Shown: positions 1 to 12,252, counted from the stretch's first letter. The stretch: 64,000 nt of DNA from Berberis thunbergii (GCA_003290165.1 QNQO01000594.1:434001-498000), one strand, 5' to 3'. Made by a program: numbers and translations. Notes: a model not told the origin generated them from the sequence alone.

Positions 1-5
1 TCAGA

Positions 6-197
6 GAGCGTGCTATTTACGATCCTAAAAGGCCTATATTACTTAATTTAACAACAGATATAGTGGAGGAAAACAGATATTTGCAATGCAAAGAGTCAGC
101 ACTCGAGACTGCATTTCTAATCAAGATGATGGATTCATAGACCAAAGTTGGTGGTGATGCATCTGTAGATATTTCATTTGGGAGTCCATATATGAAG
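6..197 (+). pseudogene. Decayed exon of an unrecognised protein-coding gene
   Basis: One frame starting at base 6 reads like real protein (…YDPKRPILLNLTTDIVEENR…, …DASVDISFGSPYMK) for 64 codons and ends exactly at a good 5' splice site (AAG|GTCAGT at 198). A single in-frame TAG at 138-140 interrupts it, at a place where a CAG glutamine codon would fit. The exon is open to the left edge of the window. I do not recognise the family. It may belong with the candidate exons at 6613-7106, because all three are on the same strand and joined in phase 0, but that link is inference. Confidence 0.4.
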
Positions 198-740
198 GTC
201 AGTGGATTATCTTACGGTATTGTTGTTACTTAAGTTTGATTTTCACCTGATTTCATGGTCAGTTATGCATATTTCTTTTTCTTTTTCTTTAACTGCTGAC
301 CTGCTTTAAGTAATTGAATTGTGTGCTATATATTATCTAAAAGACAGAGTCAAGAAGATTAGACCTTTTAGTCTGAATCTGATGTATTTAATAGGAGATG
401 GATTTAGGGCTTCAATCCGATAATCTGATTATGATCCGAATTTGCTAGCCCGGTAATTAGATAGAGCAAATATGGATTTGAGCATATCCAATCCGAGTCC
501 ATATTATATAATATATATTTTTATATTTTTGACAAGCATTAAATGCATTTATATACTTGGTTAATAACATAAACAATTCTAAAAAAAATTAACAAATAAA
601 AAAATTTGGATCAGATATCGGATATGGATTTGATTATTGACAATCCGTTGGATTATCGGATCGGATACAGACTAATCCGCTCCATATCTGATCCGTTTAG
701 ACTGAATTGATTGTAAGAAGAATTGGGAAGATGTTTGGAG
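198..740. other. Intron-like or intergenic sequence before the hAT element
   Basis: AT-rich, with no convincing coding frame. It follows the splice donor at 198. Bases 610-700 hold diverged repeats of a GGATCGGATATGGAT-like motif. The last eight bases (733-740, GTTTGGAG) are the left target-site duplication of the hAT element. Confidence 0.4.
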
Positions 741-1221
741 CAGTGTAGTTAAGGCAGTCGCCTAAGCGCGCCTCGAGGCATTTTTGCAAAGTACCGCCTC
801 AAAATGAGACAAGGCGGAGCGGTGAATTGAGAGGTCGACCCCACCTCACACCTCAGCCCAAACACTAGCCTAAATCCAAAAACCCATTTGCAATCTATTA
901 GGGTTAAGAGGGGTATTTAATTTAGACAAGAGGATGAGTTGCTTGGGTTAAGACGAGATTGGCTGCTTGCTGCTGTGTGTATTCAGGGACGTTTTCTTCA
1001 AATCAGCTTCTCCTTAAAATCAACTTCTTCTTCTGCTGCCTTCTATCTTCTCATTCTGTTACCTTTTCTTCTCTTGTATTCTTCTTCTTCTCTTGTCTTC
1101 TTCTGCTGCCCTTTTTTTCCCCATCTGTTCTGTTTTTCTCCCTGATATTTTTTTTTAAAAAAATTTCTTTCTGTTGTTGCCTTCTTCTATCTTCTCGTAT
1201 CTTTATTTTTTTTACTGTTCT

Positions 1222-1312
1222 GGACGGTCAAGTAATCAAACAAGTGTGATGGACAGTCAAGTAATCAAACAAGTAGTTGTATAGTGTGGACGGTCAAGTA
1301 ATCAAACAAGTG
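1222..1312 (+). repeat. Three-copy 24-bp direct repeat inside the hAT element
   Basis: The unit GGACGGTCAAGTAATCAAAC plus AAGT occurs at about 1222-1245, 1251-1274 (one base changed) and 1288-1311. It lies upstream of the transposase. A looser pair built on ACTCGGCTTAA follows at 1351-1410. Subterminal repeats of this kind are commonly transposase-binding regions in hAT elements, but binding here is only inferred. Confidence 0.7.
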
Positions 1313-1685
1313 TTTTTTTTCCTCACAGACTTCATTACATGTTTGAAGTAACAACTCACACTCGGCTTAAGCCAAAGCAATTGGTAGAAACAACTCATAC
1401 TCGGCTTAATTTATATATACTTCTGCTGCCATTTTCTGTTTTTCCCCTTGATCTTCTTTCTTTATGATTGTCACCACCTGTTTTCAGAAGTTCATTGGAT
1501 TCTAGCTCTTGAATAAACTCTAGGACATACCTACAGGAACCAAATCAGTAAGATCGGTAAAGTTTTTGTTTTTGTTTTTCTACTGTGTTTTCAGTTTTCA
1601 TACAAGTTTTTGTTTTTGTAACCAGTAATTATTTATTTGGTAATTGCTATGTAAATATGTAATTATGCATTTTTAAGGACTTGAA

Positions 1686-4210
1686 ATGGATGCTAAATCG
1701 AACAAAGATATTGGATGGCACTATGGTCGATTAGAAAACCCACACAACAGAAACAACATTATTTGTACATTCTGTGGGAAGATTACAAAGGCTGGAATAT
1801 ATAGGCACAAACAACATTTGGCTCATGTGGGGCACAATGTAGCCAAGTGTGAAAGAGTTGGTGCGAAGTTATATGCAAGAAAAGAAGAGCACAACTTCAT
1901 ATATGGATTTTTCATCTAATGACTTGTATTTGGATGATGATGATACTATGAGAGACTCCGATGAGTTTGGGGTAGAAATCAATTATGGAAAAAAGTTTCA
2001 CTAATAGAGTGAAACCTTCTTCAACAAATTCTAATTCTAGCCAATCATGAAAAAGGGGTGCAATTGAGGCATTTTTTAGAAAAGAACAAGCTGCGACTAA
2101 ACAAAGAAAGGGAAAACTTAAGCAAAGTACAACTCATGACAGAGTTAAGAAAGATAAAAGAGAGGAAACATGTCAATACATTGCTCGGTGGTTTTATCAA
2201 GCTGACATTCCATTTAATACTGCTCGCGCTCCCTAGTTTTCGAAAAATGATTGAAGAAATTGGAGAGTTTGGGAAGGGTATGAAAGCTCTAAGCTATTAT
2301 GAGTTGAGGGTGTCACTCTTAAAGAAAGAAGTTGATTATAATGAAAATTTGTTGAAAAGCCACAAGGCGGAATGGGTTAAATCTGGATGTTCAATGTCAG
2401 ATGGTTGGACGGATAGAAAAGATAGGACTTTAATCAATTTTTTGCGAATTCTCCTCAAGGGTCAGTCTTTATGGAATCAATTGATGCCTCATCATATTCC
2501 AAGACTGGCGAAAAATTGTTTGAGCTAATTAGATGGATTTGTAGAAAAGGTTGGAGAAAAGAATGTTATACAAGTCACTAACTATGCATCAACATATGTG
2601 CTTGCAGGTTAGTGACAATAAATTTATAACTTTGTGTTGCATATTTTGTTTATTATATTATAAATGTAAATAATATGTTAACAATTAACATTCAAAACTC
2701 AACAGGTAAAATGTTGGAGGCTAAGCGCCCAAATTTGTTTTGGACGCCCTGTGTTGCACATTACATTGATCTAATGCTAGAGGATACTGGGATGATGCCT
2801 AAGATGTACAAGTTGATCAAGAGGGCAATTTCATTGAGTGGGTATATCAGTGGTGTTCTAAAATTGATGCGGTAATTCACAAAGTAGATAGGTGCTTAGG
2901 CCTGCAAAAACTAGATTTGCTACATCATTTCTCACTTTACAAAGCTTGTATAAGCATAGGCAGGCCTTGAAGCACATGTTCAATGATGAGAAGTGGAGGT
3001 CAAGTAAATGGGTGAAGGAAGTGAATGGAAAGGCTATAGAAACCACAGTCTTGACACTTGCATTTTGGAATGGAATCACCTTCGCTATCAAGATAACAAC
3101 CCCTTGGTTCCTTTGCTCAGATTGGTGGATGGTGAGAAAAAACCAGCTATGTGGTATATATATGAGGCTATTGATAGGGCTAAGAATGCCATTAAGGTTT
3201 CATATAAGTACAATAACAATAAATATAAAGAAGTATTGGAGAATATTGATTGCAGGTGGAATGTTCAACTCAATTGTCCGATTTATGTTGTTGGTTACTT
3301 CCTGAATCCAGAGTTCTATTTATGCTTCTGTTAAGAGACTTGTACCAAATGAAAGAGACCAAGACAAGATTAATGTTGAGTTGTCTTATTATAAGGCCGC
3401 CCAAGGCTTATTCGGGGATGAAATGACAATGAGGCAAAGGAAAATTTTATCACCAGGTATGTCTATGTCTATTTAGTTTATGTTAGTCCTGGACTAAACC
3501 TTCTATAGTGCATAACTGATTTATAATATAATATAGCCGAGTGATGGAATTCATGGGGCAAGAGGCTCCAACTATGCGGGAACTAGCTATTCGCATTCTT
3601 AGTTTGACATGTAATGCAAGTGGATGTGAACGCAATTGGAGTATATTTGAGCACGTGAGTAATGAATATATCATATTATAATGTGGTTAGTATTAATGCC
3701 AAATATTAATTGGTTATTTTATTATATATTGTGCTTATATCTCTATTATTTGCATAACATTAGATCCATACAAAAAGGAGGAATAGGTTCGAGCAAAAGC
3801 ACATGAATGATTTGGTTTTGATCAAGTACAATCAAAAGCTTAAGAACCGTTATATCATTTGTCCTTGTCTGACATTGATGAAAGCAATGAATGGTTAGTT
3901 GGAAAGATGCAGGAGGAAATAAATGTAGATGATGAATTTGTATTTCCTAATGTTACCTTGACGTGGGGTCAATATGCAGAAGTTGTTGGAGTTGGTGAAA
4001 GATTATCACTACCACGTAGAAATTCTAGAAATAGTACGACTCCAACAACTTACTCAAGAAGAGGCTTTGCAACAACACCTGCACCTACATCTATTGGATT
4101 TAGAGGAAGACATGGCTGGTTTTGAAGATGATGAAAATTTTGAAGTAGATGCTAAAGGAATTGCAGAAAATGAATATCAAGAATTGGGTTTTGAAGAGGA
4201 AGATGAGTGA
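1686..4210 (+). pseudogene. hAT transposase (BED finger, DUF659, hAT dimerisation), broken
   Basis: Begins with ATG at 1686. A BED-type zinc finger (CTFCGK…GIYRHKQHL, then CERVGAK) occupies 1686-1875. After several stops and frame changes, DUF659-like sequence follows (RWFYQADIPFNT near 2185, the ELRVSLLKKEV block near 2305, then MSDGWTDRKDRTLINF near 2395) and more of the catalytic region to about 3330. The C-terminal hAT dimerisation block is at 3541-3655 (…ASGCERNWSIFEH), ending at a GTGAGT donor, with a likely intron to 3762. The next exon reads KRRNRFEQKHMNDLV. The acidic tail ends at 4210 (…YQELGFEEEDE). There are at least four frame disruptions, so no functional protein is expected. 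This order of domains is that of plant autonomous hAT transposases. Confidence 0.85.
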
Positions 4211-4596
4211 AATAGTGAGAAATGAAAAGTTGGTGACTTGATGAACTGGTTTACATTATGCTTTGATGTTTTTTCTTGTTTATTTTTTTTTTTTTAGTGA
4301 TTTAGTGGATGTTGGCAAGTTAAGTACACTTATGTAGTGCATCTTTTTGCTATGCTATGTAATTTTATTATGTTTTCATTTCAATTTTAAATAGTTGTGA
4401 GACTTGTTGTACATATTGTCTTATGATACTTATCAAAATGTAGATGTGTATTACTTATTTAAATATGTTTCAATTTATTATAATAAAAAATCTTTAAAAA
4501 ATGTAAAGACCACCTCGGTGAAGTGAGGTGTCCGCCTCTGAGGCGTTTTCAGGCTCATCCGCCTCGCCTCAACAACTTAACTACAATGGTTTGGAG

Positions 4597-6612
4597 ATGG
4601 TATGTTTCACATTTTGATGCACCACGATATCCACCTAGTTCACTGGCTTTGTTTTAATGATTGATTTGTTCGATTTTGACCTCTAGTCAACCTTTTTTTT
4701 TTTCCTCTTTTCTTACAGGAGGCATGCTACTTTCAAACCCCTTTGGCTGTTTTTCTTTATCTTTTTTTATTTTGTGATTGGTAACACCACTCCTGTTGTC
4801 AGTAAAACTGAAACTTTCTTGTTGGAAAGTGGAAAAGAGATCTCAAAGTCTAAGCCCGTTGTTGAAATAATGGCAGATTCACCATGCAGTCAGAGAGAAA
4901 GGACGAGGAAATGAATTAGGTGAAGGGAGGGGGATCTACTGTGTTGTACCTCTTACACGAGTAGAAATAGGCTTACAGAGTGGAGATAAGTACCTAGGGA
5001 ACAAAGTCATTTGCTTATTTAACACACAACATTATCCCTAGTATCTAAGGGGATTCATGCAAAGAAAAAAAAAGAATGTGAGGGGAGGGGATAAGTCATT
5101 TATGCTTCAGATATTATTATTCAAGGTTAGTTAGTCATAACTCATAAAGAATCTCTTTCCTATGGTGGTCATGGTTTGTGTTTGCTATGTTCTCTATAGC
5201 ATTTGCACCAGATGGTTGTCTTTGCTCCCTTAATCTTCTCTCTAAATTGTTCTCTAAGTAGCAAATTTGTTCATTGCCATTAACAAAGAGGGAAAGTCAG
5301 TTGATCAAAATTAAAATTATTGTGGAGTATGCACTAAAAATTGTATCTAGGGAGGAAATACAGTCATAGTGTAACTGGTTTCAGTCTTGTTGCAATACAT
5401 ACACAGTTGATCATATTGGCTATGGGCATTGGTGTCGATTGTTCATCATGTGTGCTGGGGGTTTGTGTGGGTTGGTTGTCTTTGAAAACGTTTTTTTTTT
5501 GTCATTTTCCTGTAACATTGTGATGGAAATTTCTGAGTGATTGAAATTGGATTGGATCAGTTAATAGTAATACACTTCAAGATGCTCAAATGTTATAGTA
5601 GTTATCATTGGGTTTATTATCCTTTCTGTGAGTTTTCTCTGTTGATTTTGTGTGAAGTCTAATAACTATTTGGTTTAAGTTACTTCAGCTAATTATTTAT
5701 TCTCTTCACTGGTAATATTAAGTTACTTTAATTAATTATTTATGATCTTCACGTCTTCATATATTTAAGTGATGGGAATGAAAATAAAGCAAATCCAAAG
5801 GAGATCTCGTAGCCCATTATTACCCTTCTCACTTCCTTTCTAAGCATTTCCGTTTGACACGTCTTCCTCTTTGGTTGATACTGATAAGCAAAGAAATAAA
5901 AAGATTGTTTAGTTATAATTAAAGCTTTAGATTTGAAATCCCCACTGTTTACTAGAAACCCCCATGGTCAAATAATCTAAATTTTGTGTTACAAGTTTTA
6001 TGAAAAACCCCCTAATTACACCCCCATTGATTTTCACCAACTTACTAAAAAAAGGAAATAATAACTCAGAACATTCTTCTTCTCTCACATTCCCCATCAT
6101 CACCTCTTTGTAGTGACAGACCCTAAATTTGCAACTATCCATAATATACTGTGGGTTGATTAGATTCAGGGTACTCCTTTAGTTGAATGCATATTTGTTC
6201 TTTATGTATAGTAGGATAGGGGTAAGTTGTATTGGTTTTGGACCCATGGGCTGTGTAACGACAAATATGTATCATTTTGGTAAACCTTCATCTTGCTCTT
6301 ATATGATAGTGACAATCTTCAAGATGATAGTGACAATCATAGTGCATGAAAATTTCCCAGTGACGGAAAATTCCAAGTGATTAAAATTGAATCATATGAT
6401 AGTGACAATCTTCAAGAGGCTTAGAAAATTTCATGTTATTGTTTATCTTTGAGTTACATTCTTTATCGTATCAGGTTTTTGTGAATAAGTGATAAGATTG
6501 TGGCAAGTTCAGAAGGGCTCTTATAGGCTTTAATTATCTTTCCATTCATTTCTAATAATTTCTGCTTATATCTAATCTTTGTGTGCCTCTTTTTTGTGTT
6601 TTCTTGTGGCAG
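4597..6612. other. Non-coding AT-rich stretch, presumed intron
   Basis: Only short scattered open frames without family resemblance are present. If the exons at 6-197 and 6613-6678 belong together, this is the 3' part of one large intron that was enlarged by the hAT insertion. Another exon hidden here cannot be excluded. Confidence 0.35.
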
Positions 6613-7106
6613 ATAGTTGCATTTCATTTGCTAAATAGACCAGTATCTCTCGGTTTTAACACACCCATCAATGTCAAGGTATGCCATCACATTTCTTTTG
6701 ATGATACTTGTACCAATAAGGAAAAGGATTGACAAAGATTGTTTAGCCTTTATCGAAGATGACTTTGAGTGCCATACTTGTTAAAATTTCATGTTGTTGG
6801 GGCGGAAGATGAGTCAGTCCTAGCCTTCTAGTTTAGTTGTCAATTTCCCAAAAAATTGAAGTAATCTCTCCATTTTATGTCATGGCCAATTTTTTGCCTC
6901 TAGTTGAACCCCTACATAAACTGCCCGTGAGATCAAGTAGTATCTTCTCTAGATGCTCGTTCTTGTCATTAAGTTTATAGTATGAGATTAGAGTGTCATG
7001 TAAGTGAACTAGAACAGATTCCATCGAAGTAGCCATTGCTAATGCTTGCTTGCAGCTGTCCGATCTTCAAACCAATGGTCATGATGTACTCATTTTCTTC
7101 AAATGA
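6613..7106 (+). pseudogene. Two candidate terminal exons of the unrecognised gene
   Basis: Exon A (6613-6678) lies between a GTGGCAG acceptor and a GTATGC donor and encodes 22 residues in phase 0 (IVAFHLLNRPVSLGFNTPIN, then VK). Exon B (7056-7106) follows a TTGCAG acceptor and continues in the same phase (LSDLQTNGHDVLIFFK) to a TGA at 7104-7106. Joined, they make a plausible protein C-terminus. The family is unknown to me. The upstream exon contains a stop, so I list this as a probable pseudogene. The splice-site pairs and the unbroken phase are the evidence; transcription is unknown. Confidence 0.4.
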
Positions 7107-8840
7107 TAGCATTCAGTTGTAGTGGACTTTACTCTCCCAAAATGCTATAATAGACAGGATGGTCCCCTCCGTAAGAGATGCCATGTGTACTCTGTTTTCC
7201 AATTATAAAATTTCAAAAATTTGAAGACTTTGAGTCAATCATGTTCATATTGCAAGTCATGTTCACTTTAAAATTGGAACTTAATCTGGTCTTGAAGCTG
7301 GGTAATGTAATGTCATAAAATGTGTTTATTTTAATAAGAATCATAAATTCAGCTTTAGGTAATATTGCATGAACTAAAGTCAAGTAATAGGAATCTTTGA
7401 TGGCTTTTGTTTATTTTGAGTGTGGTCTCCGAGGGTGTTCCCTCGATAGATTTTGACAAAAATAAGGTTGTGTTGGGGTATCGAATCCAACTTGAGACGG
7501 TCGGAGGGGTTCATGGTTTTTATGAAAGAGAAATGGGATATGTAAGAAAAATACCGGTAACGAAAAATAAACCTTTTGAGTATAGATGTTGGAGGATTTT
7601 ATTTTTTATGTTCCAGCAAGCAAGTTAATACCTCAATTTGTTTGCTCTTCGGAACTAACAATGTCATAATGTGGAAGCACAAGATTTCTCAAACAACAAT
7701 ATGTTGTTCTAAAACTCAACTGAGTGCTGACACTTGAGAATTAATGGTGCCTCTAGTTGAAATTTTTTGGTCCCCTCGATCATTGTCCAATAGAAATTAC
7801 ACATGTGACATAACCAATCTGTGGTTACTAGTTATAGTACTTTTCGTTTAAATTTTTACAATCAGTACCCCCAATTTTAGCATGAGAATTGAGAAGTGAC
7901 CGTTCTTATTGAACAATGACATAATGAGGAAAAAAAACCTGGTAAGTCTCAAGCCCATTTTCACCCTCACCCTTTTTCTTCTATTGACATCATCTTGTCC
8001 ATCACAGGAGCTACCAACAAAAGGATTCAAATAATTTCTCTGAAAGGTACCATCACTCAACTCCTTCATTTCATTTCAACAATCTCACGATTTCTTCTTT
8101 TTTTAGGGTTTTTACTTATTCTCTCCAGTTTCCACTGAAGGTTATGATCAATCATAATTTGTTTGGTTAATTTCATATAATTTTGTTGATATAGTTCTAT
8201 GATGACTTGACAAAGATTTTGAATGCACAAGCAACAAAAAAAAAAGAGAAAAAAGTTGGGTTCTGGAAAATCAAGAAAGAAACTCAATTTTCAATAAACT
8301 CACCCTATAGTTCAGGTTTTTTAAGCTAATAAATGTGGTTGATGAAGTTATTTTCCAGCCCTTTTTTTTGGTTTTTCTAAAACCCTGGTACATGGTTTTG
8401 CTGTTGAGTATTTATTTTGTTTTCTTGCCGTGTGCACAGCAGCAGGAATTTCCTTGTGAATTTGTGTAGCAACCTCCTTCACTTAAACAATCTATTTCAA
8501 TTACATACAAAAATGTGTTTTTAGATTTTCACTGGAGTATACTCGTATTTTGGATATTGTTTTCGACTGGATCACTTCAAATCGATTTGTTCATTTATTG
8601 GGATTACGATTTGAACTCACAAGCAAGATTTCAGGTTGCATTTCGGTGATTCCAAAACTCAGTTTTTAGGAATTCACCCTGAATTCCTGTTATTTAACTA
8701 GTGTATTGTCAATGAACAATATTTCAAGTTAAAAATAGATTGTTTTGTCCTGATTTCTAAGACCCTAGTTGGTATTGTTACAAGGTTCACTTTTGGGTCT
8801 CTTTACTTGCTCTTCTTGTGTGCGATGCGGATATAGGAAA
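7107..8840. other. Non-coding spacer
   Basis: AT-rich sequence with no coding similarity that I can recognise. It separates the candidate terminal exon at 7056-7106 from the oligopeptidase-like pseudogene. Confidence 0.4.
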
Positions 8841-10430
8841 ATGACTCCGACTCCTTACATTCTTAAATCAGTCATTGAGAAAAGGTGTAGTGGTTGCTTA
8901 GGATCCGTTGCAATTCTCCGCTTTGCTCATTCCAAGTCTAGGTCGAAAGCAGCACCGCCACCACCTCCAACACCACCAAACCACCAGAAAAGCCTGTTTC
9001 ATTTACCTTTCTCAATGAGACGTGGGAGGATCCATATAGCTGGATGTCCAACTTGAGTGACAAGGTGACAATGCACCACACGGATGTCTACATGGAGCAA
9101 GAAGAGAAGTATATAGAGGCAGTAATGTTGGAGAGTGATCGCATCCACGTAAACTCCAATCCGAGATGGGCACTTGCATTGGTATGACTTCCAACCTGTC
9201 CACTCCATTGGGTCCTTGGTTGTATTTCAGACAAGTAGAAGAAGGCAAGCAGTATCCAATATTGTATCATAGGCCAGCTGCCTTAAATAAGACTTCAGTT
9301 CTTATAATTCTTCTTCTGCTGGGTTCAATTACACAGCTGGAAAGAGAATCGAACAAAAGCTACTTGATTACAATCAAGAAGCGGAAAGGTTTGGAGGTTA
9401 TGCTTATGAAGAACTATCTGAAGTTTCGCCTGATCACAGGTTTCTTGCATACACTATATATGACAATGACTACTTCCGTTTGTCAGTTAGGGATTTGAGT
9501 TCTGGATCATTATGTACAAAGCCTGATGCTGACCGAGTTGCCAATTTGGCCTGGCAAATGATCAGATATTTCTGTAGCACGGGTGGATCGAAGGCAGATG
9601 ATGTTTTACTTCTTGAAGAATTGGATGAAATTTTTTTTTTTATCATTAGACACACTAAGGTTTCAATTTGTGACTCTTAAATACATTTACAAGTACCTCT
9701 TCAAGGTTTACTTGATTGATGCAAAAGATCCTTTCTCTGGAATGGTGTTGGTTTGGGAGTGTGAGTCACAAGCCCATTGCATTGTTAACCATCATCAAGG
9801 AACCCTGTATCAGTTTACTGATGCTGCAAAAGAGGGTCAATCTGTTGATTATCATTACCTTCTCTGTTGTCCTGTTGAAGCTACTGGTTTGAGAAAATGG
9901 GAGAATGTATTTCATGATGAATCAGAAATTATCACCGAGGATGTTGATTTAGTGATACACACATGGTACTTGTCTTGAGGGAAGGGTGAGCTTACAAACT
10001 TTGTTCAGTTTCTCTACCTTTGCCTAACGAGGGAATAGTTCTTCTAAAAAGAGCTTAATCACAATTTCCTGCCTCTTCCTATAAATATGTTTTCCAAATT
10101 TTGCCTGGACCCAATTATGACTATCACTCCTCAATTATGCAGTTCACCATATCCTCATCTGTGATGCCTGAAGCTGTGGTTGACTGCGACTTAACAAATG
10201 GTAAGTGGGTTATTGTTCAACAATAAAATGTCCTAAATGAAAGAAGCCGTACTTTGTATGGATCTACCGCTTCATCTGCTGCCAAAAAAATGCAAGCTTT
10301 ATTCAGAATTGAAGTCGATTGTGAGGCTAAGCGCTTGTAGAATGACCTGTCTGAGTTTTGTGCTTGTGAGTATTACGATGTATCTTCTAATGATGTGGTG
10401 GTGGTTCCTTTGCTAGTTTTAGTCTTGGGG
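8841..10430 (+). pseudogene. Oligopeptidase B-like (S9A prolyl oligopeptidase family) N-terminal fragment
   Basis: The first ATG gives a basic, Pro-rich leader (8841-8985, possibly an organellar transit peptide). After a one-base frameshift in a C-rich run comes the typical start of plant oligopeptidase B (WEDPYSWMSNLSDKV, near 9025). The beta-propeller follows in several frames: GPWLYFRQVEEGKQYP near 9210, YAYEELSEVSPDHRFLAYT near 9405, FRLSVRDLSSGSLC near 9477, then DPFSGMVLVWECE and LYQFTDAAKEGQSVDYHYLL (9730-9870). The last recognisable part is the hinge to the hydrolase domain (NYDYHSSIMQFTISSSVMPE near 10110, then DLSEFCACEYYDVSSND to 10410). The alpha/beta-hydrolase domain with the Ser-Asp-His triad is absent. 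Frameshifts, a TAA and a TAG make this a dead N-terminal copy. No intron is obvious across the propeller. Confidence 0.85.
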
Positions 10431-10775
10431 CGATACTGAAACTAGGGTTAATTTTGTATTTCTGAGAAATTTCTCATTTCTTTATAAAGCCCACTGTTGC
10501 AACCAGGGTTAATTTTGATCTCTGTCATTTCAATTCAAATCAAAATGAAAATTGGCATGCAAGAAGGGAAATTCTAGGAAATATTTTTCAGATGAGTTTC
10601 TTAAAGTATTGCTAGCTAGAGGGTGCGTATAGTTACTTGTAAATTCTCACTATCTGACAGAAATAGAATGTTATTTACGACCACACTGGCTATTCCCTTT
10701 TTCCATTCTATTTGTAAAGAGTTGGATTTTGTGCAAACAAACATATGCAGCGGCGAATCCAAGATCCACTACCTA
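10431..10775. other. Spacer after the oligopeptidase fragment
   Basis: No hydrolase-domain remnant and no other coding signal seen. The last nine bases (10767-10775) are the left target duplication of the following MITE. Confidence 0.4.
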
Positions 10776-10966
10776 GGATTGAGGGGGGCTCCTGCGCAGG
10801 CTTCCCAGCCGTTGGATCAAAATTCAACGGCTCAGATCATCTGGGAGGAGAGAGATTTTTGGCGGGAAATTTTTTAAAATAAAATTTGAATTTCAATTTA
10901 GATGATCTGAGCCGTCGGATTTTGATCCAACGGCTGGGAGGCCTGCGCAGGAGCCCCCCTCAATCC
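10776..10966. mobile_element. Foldback MITE, Mutator-like
   Basis: A 191-bp element whose arms (10776-10842 and 10900-10966) pair almost throughout; the ends are GGATTGAGGGGGGCTCCTGC and its complement. It is flanked by CACTACCTA (10767-10775) and CACTATCTA (10967-10975), a 9-bp duplication with one mismatch, which is the size typical of Mutator-like elements. There is no coding capacity. The segment GGGGCTCCTGCGCA also occurs in the element at 12253-12470, so both belong to related families. Confidence 0.8.
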
Positions 10967-11075
10967 CACTATCTATGGGGTACTGTATAACAGGGAGCGG
11001 AGCTATGTGAATGTGTACCAAGACCCGTGCTATAGCCTTGGGTAGATTTAAAAAATATATTATGTATGTTAGTGA

Positions 11076-11254
11076 GTAATTCTAGCTAGCCTTGTTTGGT
11101 GGCATTTTTTTGGCAATGTTTTGGTGTTTTTTCATTTTTTGTCCCTCCTCTTTAAAACATAATCACAAACACTATCTATATAAGAGGTAGAAGTGTAAAA
11201 AATTTCAAACAAAATCAAGAAAAGGTCAGCAAACAAGACTGGCTAGAATTTTTG
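11076..11254. mobile_element. Short foldback element
   Basis: Arms ATTCTAGCTAGCCTTGTTTG (11079-11098) and its near-complement CAAACAAGACTGGCTAGAAT (11230-11249) bracket a non-coding core. The 12-bp direct repeat GTATGTTAGTGA abuts both sides exactly (11064-11075 and 11255-11266), which suggests a target duplication. Twelve bases is longer than usual for the common MITE superfamilies, so the class is left open. Confidence 0.6.
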
Positions 11255-11266
11255 GTATGTTAGTGA

Positions 11267-12252
11267 AAATTATGTGTTTCTGTCAACTTTCCATTTAGTT
11301 GTTCTTAGTGCAATGGTAAAATTTCAAGGGTCATTGCATAATTTCTTGTAATTAATTTTTTCTGCAATTTTTTATTATTTATAGCCTAGGGTAGCAAATT
11401 TTACTGGCTCCACCCCTCTTTATAAATGCCTAAAAGATAGCTGAAAATACACTTGGAAAAAAAAATTAAATTAAACCTAACTATGTGATTCGTAACTCAT
11501 GAAAAATAAAATCAAAACAAGCTAGTCATATTGTTTAATTATGGCTCGGTCCCATTTTAATTAATCAAGACACAAATAAATTCATAACTAAATAAGACCC
11601 TAATGAATTAATCAAACTTAACATAATTCATATAACATCACTGTTCACCCATATAAAAATCAATTATCAATTCAACATTACAAAATTTTACTAAAACTTT
11701 CCCAGCACTACGAAGTGAAACCCGAACCACTCCAGATCAACTAGTATTTTTGTCTAGAGATTTACTAAAAAATGTAGCCCCATATCAACTAATCTACTTA
11801 AACAAAACTATACAAATACTTGGCAAAAAGGTTTAATAAAAGGAGGCCAGAAGTATAATTTTTAAAAGAATACTGTTGGTGGTTTGCCTGGGAGGTGATT
11901 CAGAGATGAGGAAAGAAGAAGGCAGTAATGTAAAATTGAGTATGATATTGTTGACATATAGGCATGAAAGTAAAATGGTTATAGATCCATTATGACTGAT
12001 TGCATTTTTTATGCATATTGTCAAACTCTGTAGGGTCAACAACTCAACATAATAGCTTCAATGACCTGCTTTTGCCAAACTCATTAGTTGTTTTGTCAGT
12101 TTTGATCACATTGTCAGGAATGGAAATGTACATATTTTAATGAGTCCTTTTAGGGGGCGAGAGAGGGGCGTAGTTATCCATCATTCTCGAGATAAGTGAT
12201 GACATGTATTTCAAGGGGATGGTGGTTACACCTTCGGTCGCTCCATCTCCCT
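11267..12252. other. Non-coding spacer
   Basis: AT-rich, with no recognisable gene. Short open frames on either strand show no family features. Confidence 0.4.

Larger units (their letters stand above)
741..4588 (+). mobile_element. hAT-superfamily DNA transposon, decayed but with complete ends
   Basis: The ends are inverted: CAGTGTAGTTAAG at the left and the complement of CATTGTAGTTAAG at the right, one mismatch in 13. The element is flanked by a perfect 8-bp target duplication, GTTTGGAG (733-740 and 4589-4596), the size expected for hAT. Next to both ends lie runs rich in GCCTCG/CGCCTC. The 3,848-bp interior holds a BED-finger, DUF659 and hAT-dimerisation transposase in broken frames, which supports the superfamily call independently. 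The intact duplication but broken frames point to an old insertion that is no longer autonomous. Confidence 0.93.

Noticed and set aside
939..1249. Phe/Leu/Ser-rich frames in the 5' part of the hAT element
   Set aside because: Translation of a pyrimidine-rich tract upstream of the transposase; looks like a membrane protein only by composition.
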